NCBI RefSeq assembly: GCF_001375495.1
Contig: NZ_LN831056.1
Location: 124,001 to 188,000 of the forward strand
Length of the DNA stretch: 64,000 nucleotides
DNA from: Flaviflexus massiliensis
GTDB taxonomy: Bacteria > Actinomycetota > Actinomycetes > Actinomycetales > Actinomycetaceae
Direction: 5' to 3'
Both the position numbers and the translations under genes were made by a program. The notes under the pieces are model-generated. The model saw only the letters and a list, made by a program, of their open reading frames with translations, had not been told where the DNA came from and did no database searches. Below, piece by piece: positions 53,898 through 62,270 of this stretch; positions within the stretch are counted from its first letter, which is position 1; the number at the start of each line of letters is the position of its first letter.

Positions 53898-55328
53898 ATG
53901 CCCAAGTCAACAGAGAATGAGAAGCGGACGATTCGGCAACGTGCCCTCGAGCGCCGCAAGCGACTTTCGCATGCCCCAGCAAGACGGACGGATACCGCGT
54001 TCCTGGAACGGCTTGAGCGGCAAGAGGCGAAAGATGGTGGTGGGAGCGCAGTGCCGTGGTCCCTTAAGACGGCGGCGAGCTGGTCATGGCGCATCATCGT
54101 TGTTTGTATCGCCCTCGTCATCATCGGTCGTGTCCTGACTTTCTTCAGCACGATCCTTCTCGCGATTCTGGTTGCGGTTCTCCTGACTGTGCTCATGGAA
54201 CCGATCCTCAGGTTCTATCGCTCGAAGCTCCGCATGCCCCGCACCCTTGCCGCGGCGGTCACTCTCATCACCTTCATTTTGATTGTGGCGGGTCTCGTGG
54301 GCGGTGCCGGTGCTTCCATCGTCTCCGGCTTCTCCGACCTGTCGGACAAGGCCGTGGCCGGCTTCGATCAGCTGCTCGACTGGCTGTCAGAAGGACCGCT
54401 CGGTATCGGTGCGGAGCAGATCGACACTTACGTTAGTGAACTGCAGTCAACCCTGTCCTCGAATGCGAGCATGATTGCCGGGGGAGTGGTGAGTGCAACC
54501 GGCTCACTCGTTTCCTTCTTCACCGGCCTGATCCTGGCGCTCTTCACCATGTTCTTCTTCCTGAAGGATGGGCGGAAGATCTGGTTCTACATTGTTCGAC
54601 TCTTCCCCGAACAGGCACGTGACGATGCGAACGAGGCGGGTGTTCGTGCCTGGTACACGATCGGTGCCTACACACGTACGCAGATTCAGGTGGCATTCAT
54701 CGATGCTGTCGGTATTGCCGGGGTCGCGGCAGCGCTTCAGGTGCCGCTCTGGTTCCCCATCGGTGTCCTTGTCTTCGTTGGTTCCTTTGTCCCGATCGTC
54801 GGTGCCTTCGTCACCGGTGCGATCGCGACTCTTGTCGCGCTCGTGGATCAGGGTGTCACCGCCGCCATCCTCATGCTCGTCGGCGTACTGCTCGTCCAGC
54901 AGATCGAAGGCAACTTCCTGCAGCCCTTCCTTCAGGGCAATAAGCTCTCCCTCCACCCTGTCGTTGTCGTTGTTGCGGTCGCGGGAGGTTCCGCATTCGC
55001 GGGAATCTTCGGTGCCCTGTTCGCCGTTCCCCTGGTGGCGGTCGTTAACGTGGTGGTCAACTACCTCGTGGGCCGGGACATGTATCCCGAACTCAATTAC
55101 GACCCCAACCGGCCCGGTGGGCCGCCAGAGGCCTTCGATGAATACATTTCGGCGAGCGATGAGAAGCTTGCGATGCGGGCCGAGAAGGCTGAAGCTATGA
55201 GCAAGGCAGGAGATGACACTCCATCCGCCGCCGAACTGACCCACGAACTCGACTTTGAAGATGATGGTGGGGAAGAGACTACGCCTGATACTTCAGGGAC
55301 CGACGACGGTCAGGAAGCCGCGAAATAG
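53898..55328 (+). CDS. AI-2E family transporter (second copy)
   Basis: A 476-residue polytopic membrane protein of the same family as the gene at the left edge. A basic cytoplasmic N-terminus (~60 residues) precedes the helices. The large extracytoplasmic loop is at GFDQLLDWLSEGPLGIGAEQ, and the C-terminal family signature runs from FVPIVGAFVTGAIATLVALV to EGNFLQPFLQGNKLSLHPVV. The tail of ~80 residues is strongly acidic (ELDFEDDGGEETTPD). ATG 53898 with GAGGGAG upstream is chosen; an upstream in-frame start would overlap the msrA promoter. The substrate is unknown. Confidence 0.92.
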   Translation: MPKSTENEKRTIRQRALERRKRLSHAPARRTDTAFLERLERQEAKDGGGSAVPWSLKTAASWSWRIIVVCIALVIIGRVLTFFSTILLAILVAVLLTVLMEPILRFYRSKLRMPRTLAAAVTLITFILIVAGLVGGAGASIVSGFSDLSDKAVAGFDQLLDWLSEGPLGIGAEQIDTYVSELQSTLSSNASMIAGGVVSATGSLVSFFTGLILALFTMFFFLKDGRKIWFYIVRLFPEQARDDANEAGVRAWYTIGAYTRTQIQVAFIDAVGIAGVAAALQVPLWFPIGVLVFVGSFVPIVGAFVTGAIATLVALVDQGVTAAILMLVGVLLVQQIEGNFLQPFLQGNKLSLHPVVVVVAVAGGSAFAGIFGALFAVPLVAVVNVVVNYLVGRDMYPELNYDPNRPGGPPEAFDEYISASDEKLAMRAEKAEAMSKAGDDTPSAAELTHELDFEDDGGEETTPDTSGTDDGQEAAK

Positions 55329-55349
55329 TAGCGGCATCAGGCCGTGATA

Positions 55350-55395
55350 CTTTAAGGGGTTGCTTATGCTGCAGGGCGTGGGCAACCACTTAAAG
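55350..55395. terminator. Stem-loop between convergent AI-2E and YqfO genes
   Basis: CTTTAAGGGGTTGC (55350-55363) pairs with GCAACCACTTAAAG (55382-55395), one mismatch, with an 18-base loop. Confidence 0.7.
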
Positions 55396-55447
55396 CCTCT
55401 GCCGTCCTAACTCAGTGCAGATCGGATTCGTGAGGGGTGGAGGGAGC

Positions 55448-55762
55448 CTACTTTTGCGTGACCTCTATCGTGTAGTAGGCGGGTTCCTCGTACGGGTGGT
55501 TCTGCTCGAGCGTCGCAATGATGCGGTCTCGGAGGTTGCGGGGATACCGCACTTCGACGCGATACTCGGCAACCATTTCAATTTGCCCGGATTCTCCGAT
55601 TGTTGGGTTGGCGTCCCTGCCCGGCAGGAACTGTCCCGTACCGGCCGACCAAAAGGCACACCGATCGTAGTCGCCGATCGTGCCCGCCCCGGCCTCGAAT
55701 AATCCGTTGAGTACCCGGTCCCGATCGGCTTCCGGAACAAAGAACACGAGAACGTCCTGCAT
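55448..55762 (-). CDS. YqfO/NIF3-insert-like small protein
   Basis: A 104-residue protein consisting only of the PII/CutA-like ferredoxin-fold domain that is inserted in YqfO (NIF3-family) proteins. It shows VLVFFVPEADRDRVLNGLFE, GAGTIGDYDRCAFWSAGTGQF, and the ending NHPYEEPAYYTIEV typical of this domain. Free-standing versions are widespread and without assigned function; related folds bind small ligands or metals. It converges on the AI-2E gene and is divided from greA by ~100 bases. Confidence 0.88.
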   Translation of the reverse strand: MQDVLVFFVPEADRDRVLNGLFEAGAGTIGDYDRCAFWSAGTGQFLPGRDANPTIGESGQIEMVAEYRVEVRYPRNLRDRIIATLEQNHPYEEPAYYTIEVTQK

Positions 55763-55869
55763 GATAACCCTCCCTTATCTCGTTATTACCGGTTAGGTAT
55801 TTTGAACTGCCAGATATGAAAAGTGGGGAATGCGCACGAGCGCACTCCCCACGTCGACAACGGTTGCCT

Positions 55870-56352
55870 TTAGCGTAGCGATTCGAGGCCGATAATCTTC
55901 ACGGCAATGTCCTTGCCATTGGGTGCCTTGTAAGACCGTTCGTCACCAACCGTGGCGCCCATGATTGCCGCACCAAGGGGTGCTGCTTCCGGGAACACGC
56001 TGATGTTGAGGTCGGCAGCCGCCTGACGGGAACCGAGCAGGAACTTCTGCTCCTTACCGTTGATCTCGGCGGTCACAACAACGCCGGGACCAACTTTGGA
56101 TGTATCGACGTTGCCTTCACCCACCTGGGCGTTACGGAGGAGGTGCGTGAGCTCAATGATTCGCCCCTCCATCTTCGACTGCTCTTCACGAGCAGCATGG
56201 TAGCCACCGTTCTCCTTGAGGTCGCCCTCCGAGCGAGCGGCCTCAATACGTTCCGCGACTTCTTCGCGACCGCGGGTCTCGAGGTCGCGAAGCTCCGCGG
56301 AGAGGCGGTCGAAGCTTTCTTGCGACAGCCACGTGGTCTGCGATTCAGCCAT
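55870..56352 (-). CDS. greA: Transcription elongation factor GreA
   Basis: Rescues backtracked RNA polymerase by stimulating transcript cleavage. The 160-residue product has the antiparallel coiled-coil N-domain with the catalytic acidic tip RSEGDLKENGGYHAAREEQS, followed by the C-terminal FKBP-like domain with PEAAPLGAAIMGATVGDERS. AAGGAG precedes ATG 56352. A strong intrinsic terminator lies only 24 bases upstream of the start codon (56376-56400), so expression is probably controlled by attenuation. Confidence 0.96.
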   Translation of the reverse strand: MAESQTTWLSQESFDRLSAELRDLETRGREEVAERIEAARSEGDLKENGGYHAAREEQSKMEGRIIELTHLLRNAQVGEGNVDTSKVGPGVVVTAEINGKEQKFLLGSRQAAADLNISVFPEAAPLGAAIMGATVGDERSYKAPNGKDIAVKIIGLESLR

Positions 56353-56375
56353 GTTGGTCTCCTTGGTTGAGAGTA

Positions 56376-56400
56376 AGAAAAATGCCGCATAGGTGCGGCA
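56376..56400 (-). terminator. Intrinsic terminator/attenuator immediately upstream of greA
   Basis: On the minus strand TGCCGCA-CCTA-TGCGGCA (56400-56383) is followed directly by TTTTTC: a canonical Rho-independent terminator. It follows the DUF4307 gene by ~40 bases and ends ~24 bases before the greA ATG. TAACAT at about 56411-56416, read on the same strand, could be a -10 box for a short leader that includes the hairpin. Confidence 0.75.
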
Positions 56401-56439
56401 GGCTTAAAAATTTATGTTAGCAGGTGTTGAGCGTGAGAC

Positions 56440-56838
56440 CTAGGACGTAGGTACACAATATTCGACAGATCCGGTGGCTGCTCGCTCGGATGTTGCGAGG
56501 ACAAGCTCACGTACCTCGGTTTCCTTCTCCATCGTCCACGTCCACGACTGAGCTCCAACTTCAGCAAAGTCGTCATTCACCGCGGTTGCCGTGCATTCGA
56601 GTTCGACCCCCGGCTCACCGTGAACCCGGAAATCGAGGCGTACCTGCGAATCTGAGAGAACCTTGTGCCCAGTGTTGTGAAGCTCGATGTGGGGTCCGCG
56701 ACCAATAAACTGGAGCGCGATCGCAACCGATGCGAAGACAACGGCGAGAACGACGAGAACAATGCCGACAACCCGCAACGGATTGCGATCCAACCCATAC
56801 CGATCGTGAAGTTCGGCCGGAATGTCGTTCTTTCTCAC
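56440..56838 (-). CDS. DUF4307 membrane protein
   Basis: A 132-residue protein with a short cytoplasmic N-terminus containing the family motif HDRYGLDRNPLR. One transmembrane helix follows (VVGIVLVVLAVVFASVAIAL), then an extracytoplasmic beta-rich domain with two cysteines (ELECTATAV, VEYCVPT) that may form a disulfide. DUF4307 proteins are actinobacterial and lie next to mca and greA, as here; no function is known to me. It is divergent from mca. Confidence 0.9.
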   Translation of the reverse strand: MRKNDIPAELHDRYGLDRNPLRVVGIVLVVLAVVFASVAIALQFIGRGPHIELHNTGHKVLSDSQVRLDFRVHGEPGVELECTATAVNDDFAEVGAQSWTWTMEKETEVRELVLATSERAATGSVEYCVPTS

Positions 56839-56928
56839 AGGTTACGCCTTTCGGAAAGAGATTAGTCTAGTAACTGATTGTCTCAGTATTATCGACAAAG
56901 AACATAATTGTTGGAGGGAAGAGAATCA

Positions 56929-57789
56929 GTGTCGCAACCACGACTCATGGCGATCCATGCACATCCGGACGATGAATCGTCGAAGGGTGCTGCCACGATG
57001 GCACACTATGCCACGCTTGGACGGGTCCGGGTAGTGACATGTACCGGTGGTGAACGCGGCTCCATTCTGAACCCGAGACTAGCCGGACGCACCGACATCG
57101 AAGAGAACATGCACGAGGTGCGTAGGGAGGAGATGCGTCAAGCCGCCGAGCATCTCAATATTGAACACCACTGGCTGGGATTCGTTGACTCGGGCCTGCC
57201 GGAGGGCGATCCGATGCCCCCGCTACCCGAAGGATGCTTCTCGGTTGTCCCCATCGAAGAACCCGTGGGCAGGCTTGTTGCCCAGATTCGTGAATTCAAG
57301 CCCCAGGTCGTGACCACCTATAACGAGCTCGGCGGCTACCCGCACCCGGACCACATCCGGGTCCACGAGGTATCGATGGCTGCGGTCAAGGCCGCGGCCG
57401 ACCCGGAGCAGTTCCCCGAAGCGGGACCCGCCTGGGAGGTTTCCAAGGTGTACTACGATGTGTCGTTCTCCAAGGACCGCATTATCGCCATTCACGAAGA
57501 ACTCGAGCGCGACGGCCACGAGTCTCCGTTCCAGGAGTGGCTCTCCAACCGTGGCAAGGCACCGACTCGCCCGGTCCATGCACGCCTCGACGTGCACGAA
57601 TACTTCCCGCAACGCGACCGAGCTCTCCTTGCGCACGCCACCCAGATCGACCCGGATGGGTTCTTCATGGCGGTGCCCCGCGACATTGAGGCACGAGTGT
57701 GGCCGTGGGAAGAGTTTGAACTCGCCTACTCCACGGTGGGTAGATCAGACGAGATTGAAACCGACCTCTTCGCAAGGATTGAAATCTAG
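56929..57789 (+). CDS. mca: Mycothiol S-conjugate amidase
   Basis: A PIG-L-family zinc amidase (286 residues) that splits mycothiol-toxin conjugates into a mercapturic acid, which is exported, and GlcN-inositol, which is recycled. Motifs: MAIHAHPDDESSKGAATMA (zinc ligands), CTGGERGSILNP, and GGYPHPDHIRVHEVS. The Mca-specific C-terminal region DPDGFFMAVPRDIEARVWPW is present, distinguishing it from MshB. GTG 56929 is chosen; GGAGG lies ~12 bases upstream. Together with mshA-mshB at 6-8 kb this shows a working mycothiol system. It overlaps the next gene by one base. Confidence 0.94.
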   Translation: MSQPRLMAIHAHPDDESSKGAATMAHYATLGRVRVVTCTGGERGSILNPRLAGRTDIEENMHEVRREEMRQAAEHLNIEHHWLGFVDSGLPEGDPMPPLPEGCFSVVPIEEPVGRLVAQIREFKPQVVTTYNELGGYPHPDHIRVHEVSMAAVKAAADPEQFPEAGPAWEVSKVYYDVSFSKDRIIAIHEELERDGHESPFQEWLSNRGKAPTRPVHARLDVHEYFPQRDRALLAHATQIDPDGFFMAVPRDIEARVWPWEEFELAYSTVGRSDEIETDLFARIEI

Positions 57790-58106
57790 TGTTCCTCCTC
57801 AACCTCATGGACCCCGACTCGACCGATGACATTCCGACAGAACCGTGGGAAGCAACCCCGGGCGTCGAAGGCTTCCTCCTCGGTTTCTTCTTCATCGGAA
57901 TTGCCGTCGCATTCCTCATGTGGGCAATGAACCGCTCCCTTCGCAAGATCAACCACAACGCCAGGGTTGAAGCCGCAAAGAAGGCGGAGGCACGCGCCGC
58001 AGAGAAGGAAGCGAGCGAGAAGGCAAAGGCCGAGACCGGAAAGCCAGCTGAGGAGACAGGAACGGAAGAGACTCTGCCGGCCGCATCCTCCCAATCTCCC
58101 AAGTAA
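57789..58106 (+). CDS. Small membrane protein downstream of mca
   Basis: A 105-residue protein: a short N-terminus, one transmembrane helix (VEGFLLGFFFIGIAVAFLMW), then a highly charged Lys/Glu/Ala-rich cytoplasmic tail (AAKKAEARAAEKEASEKAKA). Similar small membrane proteins follow mca in other actinobacteria. GTG 57789 overlaps the mca stop by one base, so it is co-translated. No function can be assigned. Confidence 0.8.
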   Translation: MFLLNLMDPDSTDDIPTEPWEATPGVEGFLLGFFFIGIAVAFLMWAMNRSLRKINHNARVEAAKKAEARAAEKEASEKAKAETGKPAEETGTEETLPAASSQSPK

Positions 58107-58155
58107 GCACTGAGGGAGCTTGTTCCCGGCGGAGGGGAATAAACGGACGCTTAAG

Positions 58156-58186
58156 GAGGGGTGACGACTACGTCGTCACCCCTCCC
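58156..58186. terminator. 14-bp perfect stem-loop between convergent genes
   Basis: GGAGGGGTGACGAC (58156-58169) and GTCGTCACCCCTCC (58173-58186) with a 3-base loop, between the mca operon and ppk2. Confidence 0.85.
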
Positions 58187-58231
58187 CACATCTACCCTCC
58201 CGACTTGGACCATGACTGGTCCAAGGGGCGG

Positions 58232-59449
58232 CTACTTCTTACCCTTTTTCTTGGACTTCTTTTTCTTGTTCTTCTTGTCCTGCTTCTTCGTATTTTTCTT
58301 GGAGCCCGAGCCTGCCTTGGAGTCCTTTGCTCCAGAGCCGGCGGACTTCTTCGTTACGGAGTGCTCCGCAGAATCGCCTGACTTCTTCGAGGACGACTCG
58401 GACGAGTCGGAAGATTCAGTGTCCTTCTCGCCATTGTCCTGATCAGAGTTTGTGGTCGCGGGTGCGCGCTCCCCATTGTCGACATCTTTCAGTTGTGCCA
58501 CGGAGTCCTTGAGTGCCAGGTAGTCGCCGTACTCTTCCTTTGCCTCCTTGAGCTGTTCCGCAACTGTTTCTTCGAGATGCTTGGCGAGTTCGGGTTCGAC
58601 GGTTGAGAGCAGTCTGCGTCGCTGGACCGCTACCTGCCAGCGGGGGTTTGGCCACTTCGGGTCGATGTCGATAAGGGCCTGGGTGACGAGTTCGGTGATG
58701 GCGACGCGGGCGTACCACTTCTTGTCGGCGGGGACCACGTACCAGGGTGCGTGATCGGTTGAGGTGTACCGGAAAACATCCTGGTAGGCATCCTGGTATT
58801 CATCCCATTTTGCTCTCGTGTCGAGGTCACCAGGATTGTGCTTCCAACGCTTGTCGGGTCGTTCAATGCGCTCAAGAATGCGTCTGGCCTGCTCTTCGTA
58901 GGAGCACATGAGGGCGACTTTGATAATCGTTGTCCCAGAGTCAACCAGTCTCTGCTCAAACCGGTTGATCTCCGCATAACGCTTGCGCCACACCTGCTCC
59001 TCGACAAGATTGTCGACCCGAGCAACGAGAACATCCTCGTAATGCGAGCGGTCGAAGACACCGATCTTGCCCGGCTCTGGCAGTTCCTTCTTGATCCGCC
59101 ACAGGTAGTGGTGGGCTAGCTCTTCTTTCGTGGGTACACCAAACGAAGCAAGGGAGACGCCCTGAGGGTCGACCATGCCCATGACGTGACGGACAATCCC
59201 ACCCTTCCCCGCAGTATCGAGGCCCTGAATGATGAGGAGTACTGAGCGAGTGCCGCCGTGCTTTCCGTCGGCAAACAGGCGTTCCTGAAGTTCGCTGAGC
59301 AGCTCACCGCGGTCTGCCATACGCTCCTGCCCATCGGCCTTATCCCCGGTGAAACCGGGGGTGCTGGAGCGATCGAGCGCGGCGAGAGCAAAATCGGGCC
59401 CCGCACGTAACGCCAAGTGAGGGGACGTGTCCCAGAGCTTCTTTGCCAT
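58232..59449 (-). CDS. ppk2: Polyphosphate kinase 2 with Lys/Ser-rich tail
   Basis: A PPK2-family nucleotide kinase (405 residues) using polyphosphate to phosphorylate ADP/GDP, or the reverse. Walker A is QGLDTAGKGGIVRHVMG, lid and Walker B regions are FGVPTKEELAHHYLWRI and GKIGVFDRSHYEDVLVARV, and the end of the catalytic domain is TDHAPWYVVPADKKWYARVA. The catalytic part matches the one-domain class in length (~300 residues). Unusual is the ~85-residue tail: first Asp/Ser/Glu/Lys-rich, then almost pure Lys with Gly and Ser. Such a tail could bind polyphosphate or nucleic acid. Confidence 0.93.
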   Translation of the reverse strand: MAKKLWDTSPHLALRAGPDFALAALDRSSTPGFTGDKADGQERMADRGELLSELQERLFADGKHGGTRSVLLIIQGLDTAGKGGIVRHVMGMVDPQGVSLASFGVPTKEELAHHYLWRIKKELPEPGKIGVFDRSHYEDVLVARVDNLVEEQVWRKRYAEINRFEQRLVDSGTTIIKVALMCSYEEQARRILERIERPDKRWKHNPGDLDTRAKWDEYQDAYQDVFRYTSTDHAPWYVVPADKKWYARVAITELVTQALIDIDPKWPNPRWQVAVQRRRLLSTVEPELAKHLEETVAEQLKEAKEEYGDYLALKDSVAQLKDVDNGERAPATTNSDQDNGEKDTESSDSSESSSKKSGDSAEHSVTKKSAGSGAKDSKAGSGSKKNTKKQDKKNKKKKSKKKGKK

Positions 59450-59514
59450 TGTATCCTCCTAGTCGATTCAGGATTGTACGAGTGTAACGGATACGGCACG
59501 CCCTGCGTGGAAGA

Positions 59515-59541
59515 AAGTCCTGCCGCTTTGCGGCAGGACTT
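59515..59541 (-). terminator. Perfect 12-bp stem-loop upstream of ppk2
   Basis: AAGTCCTGCCGC (59515-59526) and GCGGCAGGACTT (59530-59541) around TTT; on the minus strand TCTTCC follows. It probably ends the hemolysin III transcript. Confidence 0.75.
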
Positions 59542-59557
59542 GACCCGTTACGTCCTA

Positions 59558-59606
59558 AGAATTCTCGTTCTTATCACCGGTGAGGCTTTTTAACTACGAG
59601 AATTCT
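59558..59606. other. Second large stem-loop in the hemolysin III-ppk2 gap
   Basis: Perfect 11-bp arms AGAATTCTCGT (59558-59568) and ACGAGAATTCT (59596-59606) enclose a 27-base loop that itself contains CACCGGTG and a T5 run. It could be an RNA processing site, part of a tandem terminator or a protein-binding site. Confidence 0.5.
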
Positions 59607-59634
59607 GGAGGCTATATGTGTGGAAGCTCGTGAG

Positions 59635-60360
59635 CTAGACGCCGGCGTAGGCGAGGGCGATGGCGACCGCGTGGCAGGCATAGGCGAGCACCGTGCACAG
59701 GTGGAAGAACTCGTGGAAACCAAAGTGGCGTGGCCAGGGATTGGGCCGTTTTGTTGCGTAGAAGAGAGCACCGATCGTGTAGATGACGCCACCGGCGATG
59801 ATGAGAATGACGACCGTGGGTGAGCCGTTTCGCCAGATCTCAGGCAAATACCAGATCGCTATCCAACCAACAGCAACATAGAGAGCTACGTACAGCCACC
59901 TGGGGAAATCGATCCAGGAGATGTGCATGATGCTGCCGATAATGGCGCCGCCCCACACGACACTGAGACACGTGACGAGCGAAGAACCTTCGAGGAGAAT
60001 GAGAGAGATTGGCGTGTACGTGCCCGCGATAAGGACAAAGATATTGGCGTGATCGATCTTGCGCATGATCGCAAGAACTTTCGGTGACCAGTTACCAAGG
60101 TGGTAGAGGGCAGAGAAACCAAAGAGGGCGGTGGATGCAAAAAGGAAAACGGCCGCCCCAACAGCCTGGGTACCCGTATCTGACATGACAATGAGGACAA
60201 TGCAGAAAGCGATAGCAAGGGGTGTTGCGATGAGATGGAGGAGACCACGAGCCGCTGGTTTACCCGCCTGCCTGCGAATCTCCCGGTAGGAGCCCCGCGG
60301 CTCCCGAGAAGGCGTTCCCGAACCGTTGTCGTGAGAAGTAACCTGATCAATCGACGTCAT
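59635..60360 (-). CDS. Hemolysin III/PAQR-family membrane protein
   Basis: A 241-residue seven-helix protein of the YqfA/hemolysin III group, related to PAQR receptors. The predicted metal site is formed by Ser/His/Asp in FGFSALYHLGNW, KIDHANIFVLIAGTYTP and the C-terminal HFGFHEFFHLCTVLAYACH. Function in bacteria is uncertain; links to lipid metabolism have been proposed. ATG 60360 is chosen: TATTCT lies 6 bases upstream and no ribosome-binding site is visible, suggesting a leaderless transcript. Divergent from uppS, as in mycobacteria. Confidence 0.9.
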   Translation of the reverse strand: MTSIDQVTSHDNGSGTPSREPRGSYREIRRQAGKPAARGLLHLIATPLAIAFCIVLIVMSDTGTQAVGAAVFLFASTALFGFSALYHLGNWSPKVLAIMRKIDHANIFVLIAGTYTPISLILLEGSSLVTCLSVVWGGAIIGSIMHISWIDFPRWLYVALYVAVGWIAIWYLPEIWRNGSPTVVILIIAGGVIYTIGALFYATKRPNPWPRHFGFHEFFHLCTVLAYACHAVAIALAYAGV

Positions 60361-60425
60361 AAGTTCAGAATATCGTGTCACCCTACGGGTAACCTATGAG
60401 TAGTTTCCGAAGGGAGCACTCTCAC

Positions 60426-61187
60426 GTGTCAATCAAAGATATTGTGTACCAGGTCTACGAGAATCGGGTCTCGCGGTCTCTGGATAGATCCCGCCTGCCC
60501 CGCCACGTTGGAGTCATCCTTGACGGAAACAGGCGGTGGGCGAAAACGGTTGGTGCAACTGCCGCCGATGGTCACCGGAGGGGCGCCGACAAGATCAGCG
60601 AGTTTCTCAACTGGTGCGATGAGGCCGGCATCGAGCTCGTCACCCTCTGGCTCCTCTCCACCGAGAACCTCAGTCGCTCCCAGCAGGAAATTGATGACCT
60701 GTCGGAGATCATCGTGGCGACCGTTGAACGGCTCGCCTACCAGGGACACTGGAAGCTCCACCACGTGGGAGACCTTAAACTTCTCAATGATGAGCACCAG
60801 AAACGCATCACCGATGCGATCGCCTCAACCCAGGATAGTAACGGGGCCTGGGTCAACGTGGCTGTGGGGTACGGCGGTCGCAGTGAAATCACGGAAGCTG
60901 TTCGGGAATTTATCCTGACGAAAGCTGAGGAAGGATTGGCGGCCGACGAGATCGCGGCGGCAGTCTCGATCGATGAAATCGAAGCGCATCTCTACACCCG
61001 TGGACAACCCGACCCCGACCTTGTTATCCGGACCTCGGGTGAACAGCGCCTGTCGGGCTTTATGCCCTGGCAAACAGTCCACTCCGAATACTATTTCTGT
61101 GAAGCCTATTGGCCCGACTTCCGGCGCACAGACTTCCTCCGTGCGCTCCGAGCATACGAGCTTCGGGACCGCCGCCACGGACGCTAA
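60426..61187 (+). CDS. uppS: Z-isoprenyl diphosphate synthase (UppS/Z-FPP synthase type)
   Basis: A cis-prenyltransferase of 253 residues. Motifs: HVGVILDGNRRWAKTVG (phosphate binding), GIELVTLWLLSTENLSRS, VNVAVGYGGRSEI and PDLVIRTSGEQRLSGFMPWQ. The sequence and neighbourhood closely match the mycobacterial Rv1086 type, which makes short-chain omega,E,Z-farnesyl diphosphate as a precursor of decaprenyl phosphate; a second, long-chain enzyme would be expected elsewhere. GTG 60426 with GGGAG upstream is preferred; ATG 60396 is possible. Confidence 0.92.
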   Translation: MSIKDIVYQVYENRVSRSLDRSRLPRHVGVILDGNRRWAKTVGATAADGHRRGADKISEFLNWCDEAGIELVTLWLLSTENLSRSQQEIDDLSEIIVATVERLAYQGHWKLHHVGDLKLLNDEHQKRITDAIASTQDSNGAWVNVAVGYGGRSEITEAVREFILTKAEEGLAADEIAAAVSIDEIEAHLYTRGQPDPDLVIRTSGEQRLSGFMPWQTVHSEYYFCEAYWPDFRRTDFLRALRAYELRDRRHGR

Positions 61188-61313
61188 CCCGCGAAAGACA
61201 GGGTGCAACTAACCGTAGAAGGTCCACAAGTCTGGACGAAAGATTGTCCTTCGCCCCGCTCAAGAGCGGTGTGTTCGCGGGAGAGGACGTTTTGTGGGGC
61301 AGGAGGTTTCGGA

Positions 61314-62270
61314 CTAACTACTCACGACCGAATAGGACGAGACGAAATCGAGAAGCTCATCGCGAGTGGGAGGAACCGCGCCTCGGCGGGAGACGGTGAT
61401 CGCCGCCCCAGCATTCGCATAACCGGCGATGGAGGTCAGTTGGCGTTCGGACAGGCGGCGTCGAGATTCTCGTGAACCAACACCGAGCATGCTCGTCCGA
61501 CCGAGCGCGTCGATCAGTCCTGACATGAAGGCGTCACCAGCTCCGACCTGGTCAACGACCGTGACGGGTGGGGTGGTGGATCGGACCTGAACATTCTCGG
61601 TGGCAACAACCGCGCCCTCGCTGCCACCAGTGATCGCGACGAGTTGCGGTCCCATGCTCAACCATCTGCTAATCACAGCCTGCTGTGACATGGTCGGATA
61701 TAGTGCGCGCAGGTCAGCCTGCGAAGCCTTGACCACATCTGACAGGCGAATGAACTCCTCGGTCCGTTCCAGGACCTGATCGTGGGGGCCAAGTCCCTCC
61801 CGGTAGTTCGGGTCGTACGAAATTGTCGAAACATCGGAGAGCGCGTGAATCCAGCCCCTCATGACCTCGGGGGCAACGTGAACGGCGAGGGAGCCGGTGT
61901 GCAGGATGCTGGGGGAGAGAGAAACCAGTTGCCGTGCTTCTTCGGTGCCCGGTACGGGAGCCACCGGTGGCGTGAAGTGCAGATCAAACTCGTAGGTACC
62001 CTGACCGTCGGAACCCACGGTTGCTCGGGCCGACGAGGTGGGGTTGTCGGTTTCGGAGCCGGGCCACAGCTTAGCGCCGGACTTCGTGAGTGTCTCTTTC
62101 AGGACACTGGCGCGAGGGCCTGAGCCAATGTCGGTTGCGAGGTTAACCTTGCGGCCGAGGAGCGCGAGCCCGCGAGCAACGTTATACGGTGCTCCGCCGG
62201 GAAGCTCAACAGTGCCTTCCTCTGTTTCGAACACGTCGACGAGAGACTCGCCGACAACGAAGCAGGTCAT
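61314..62270 (-). CDS. PfkB-family carbohydrate kinase (fructokinase-like)
   Basis: A 318-residue ribokinase-fold sugar kinase. The N-terminal sugar-binding region is ELPGGAPYNVARGLALLGRK and the C-terminal catalytic/anion-hole motif VDQVGAGDAFMSGLIDALG, with the base Asp in GAGDAF. The first residues (CFVVGESLVDVFE) resemble fructokinases. A 4-base ATGA overlap with xseB shows it is in the xseA-xseB operon, an unusual companion for exonuclease VII. The substrate is probably fructose or a related sugar, by similarity only. Confidence 0.88.
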   Translation of the reverse strand: MTCFVVGESLVDVFETEEGTVELPGGAPYNVARGLALLGRKVNLATDIGSGPRASVLKETLTKSGAKLWPGSETDNPTSSARATVGSDGQGTYEFDLHFTPPVAPVPGTEEARQLVSLSPSILHTGSLAVHVAPEVMRGWIHALSDVSTISYDPNYREGLGPHDQVLERTEEFIRLSDVVKASQADLRALYPTMSQQAVISRWLSMGPQLVAITGGSEGAVVATENVQVRSTTPPVTVVDQVGAGDAFMSGLIDALGRTSMLGVGSRESRRRLSERQLTSIAGYANAGAAITVSRRGAVPPTRDELLDFVSSYSVVSS

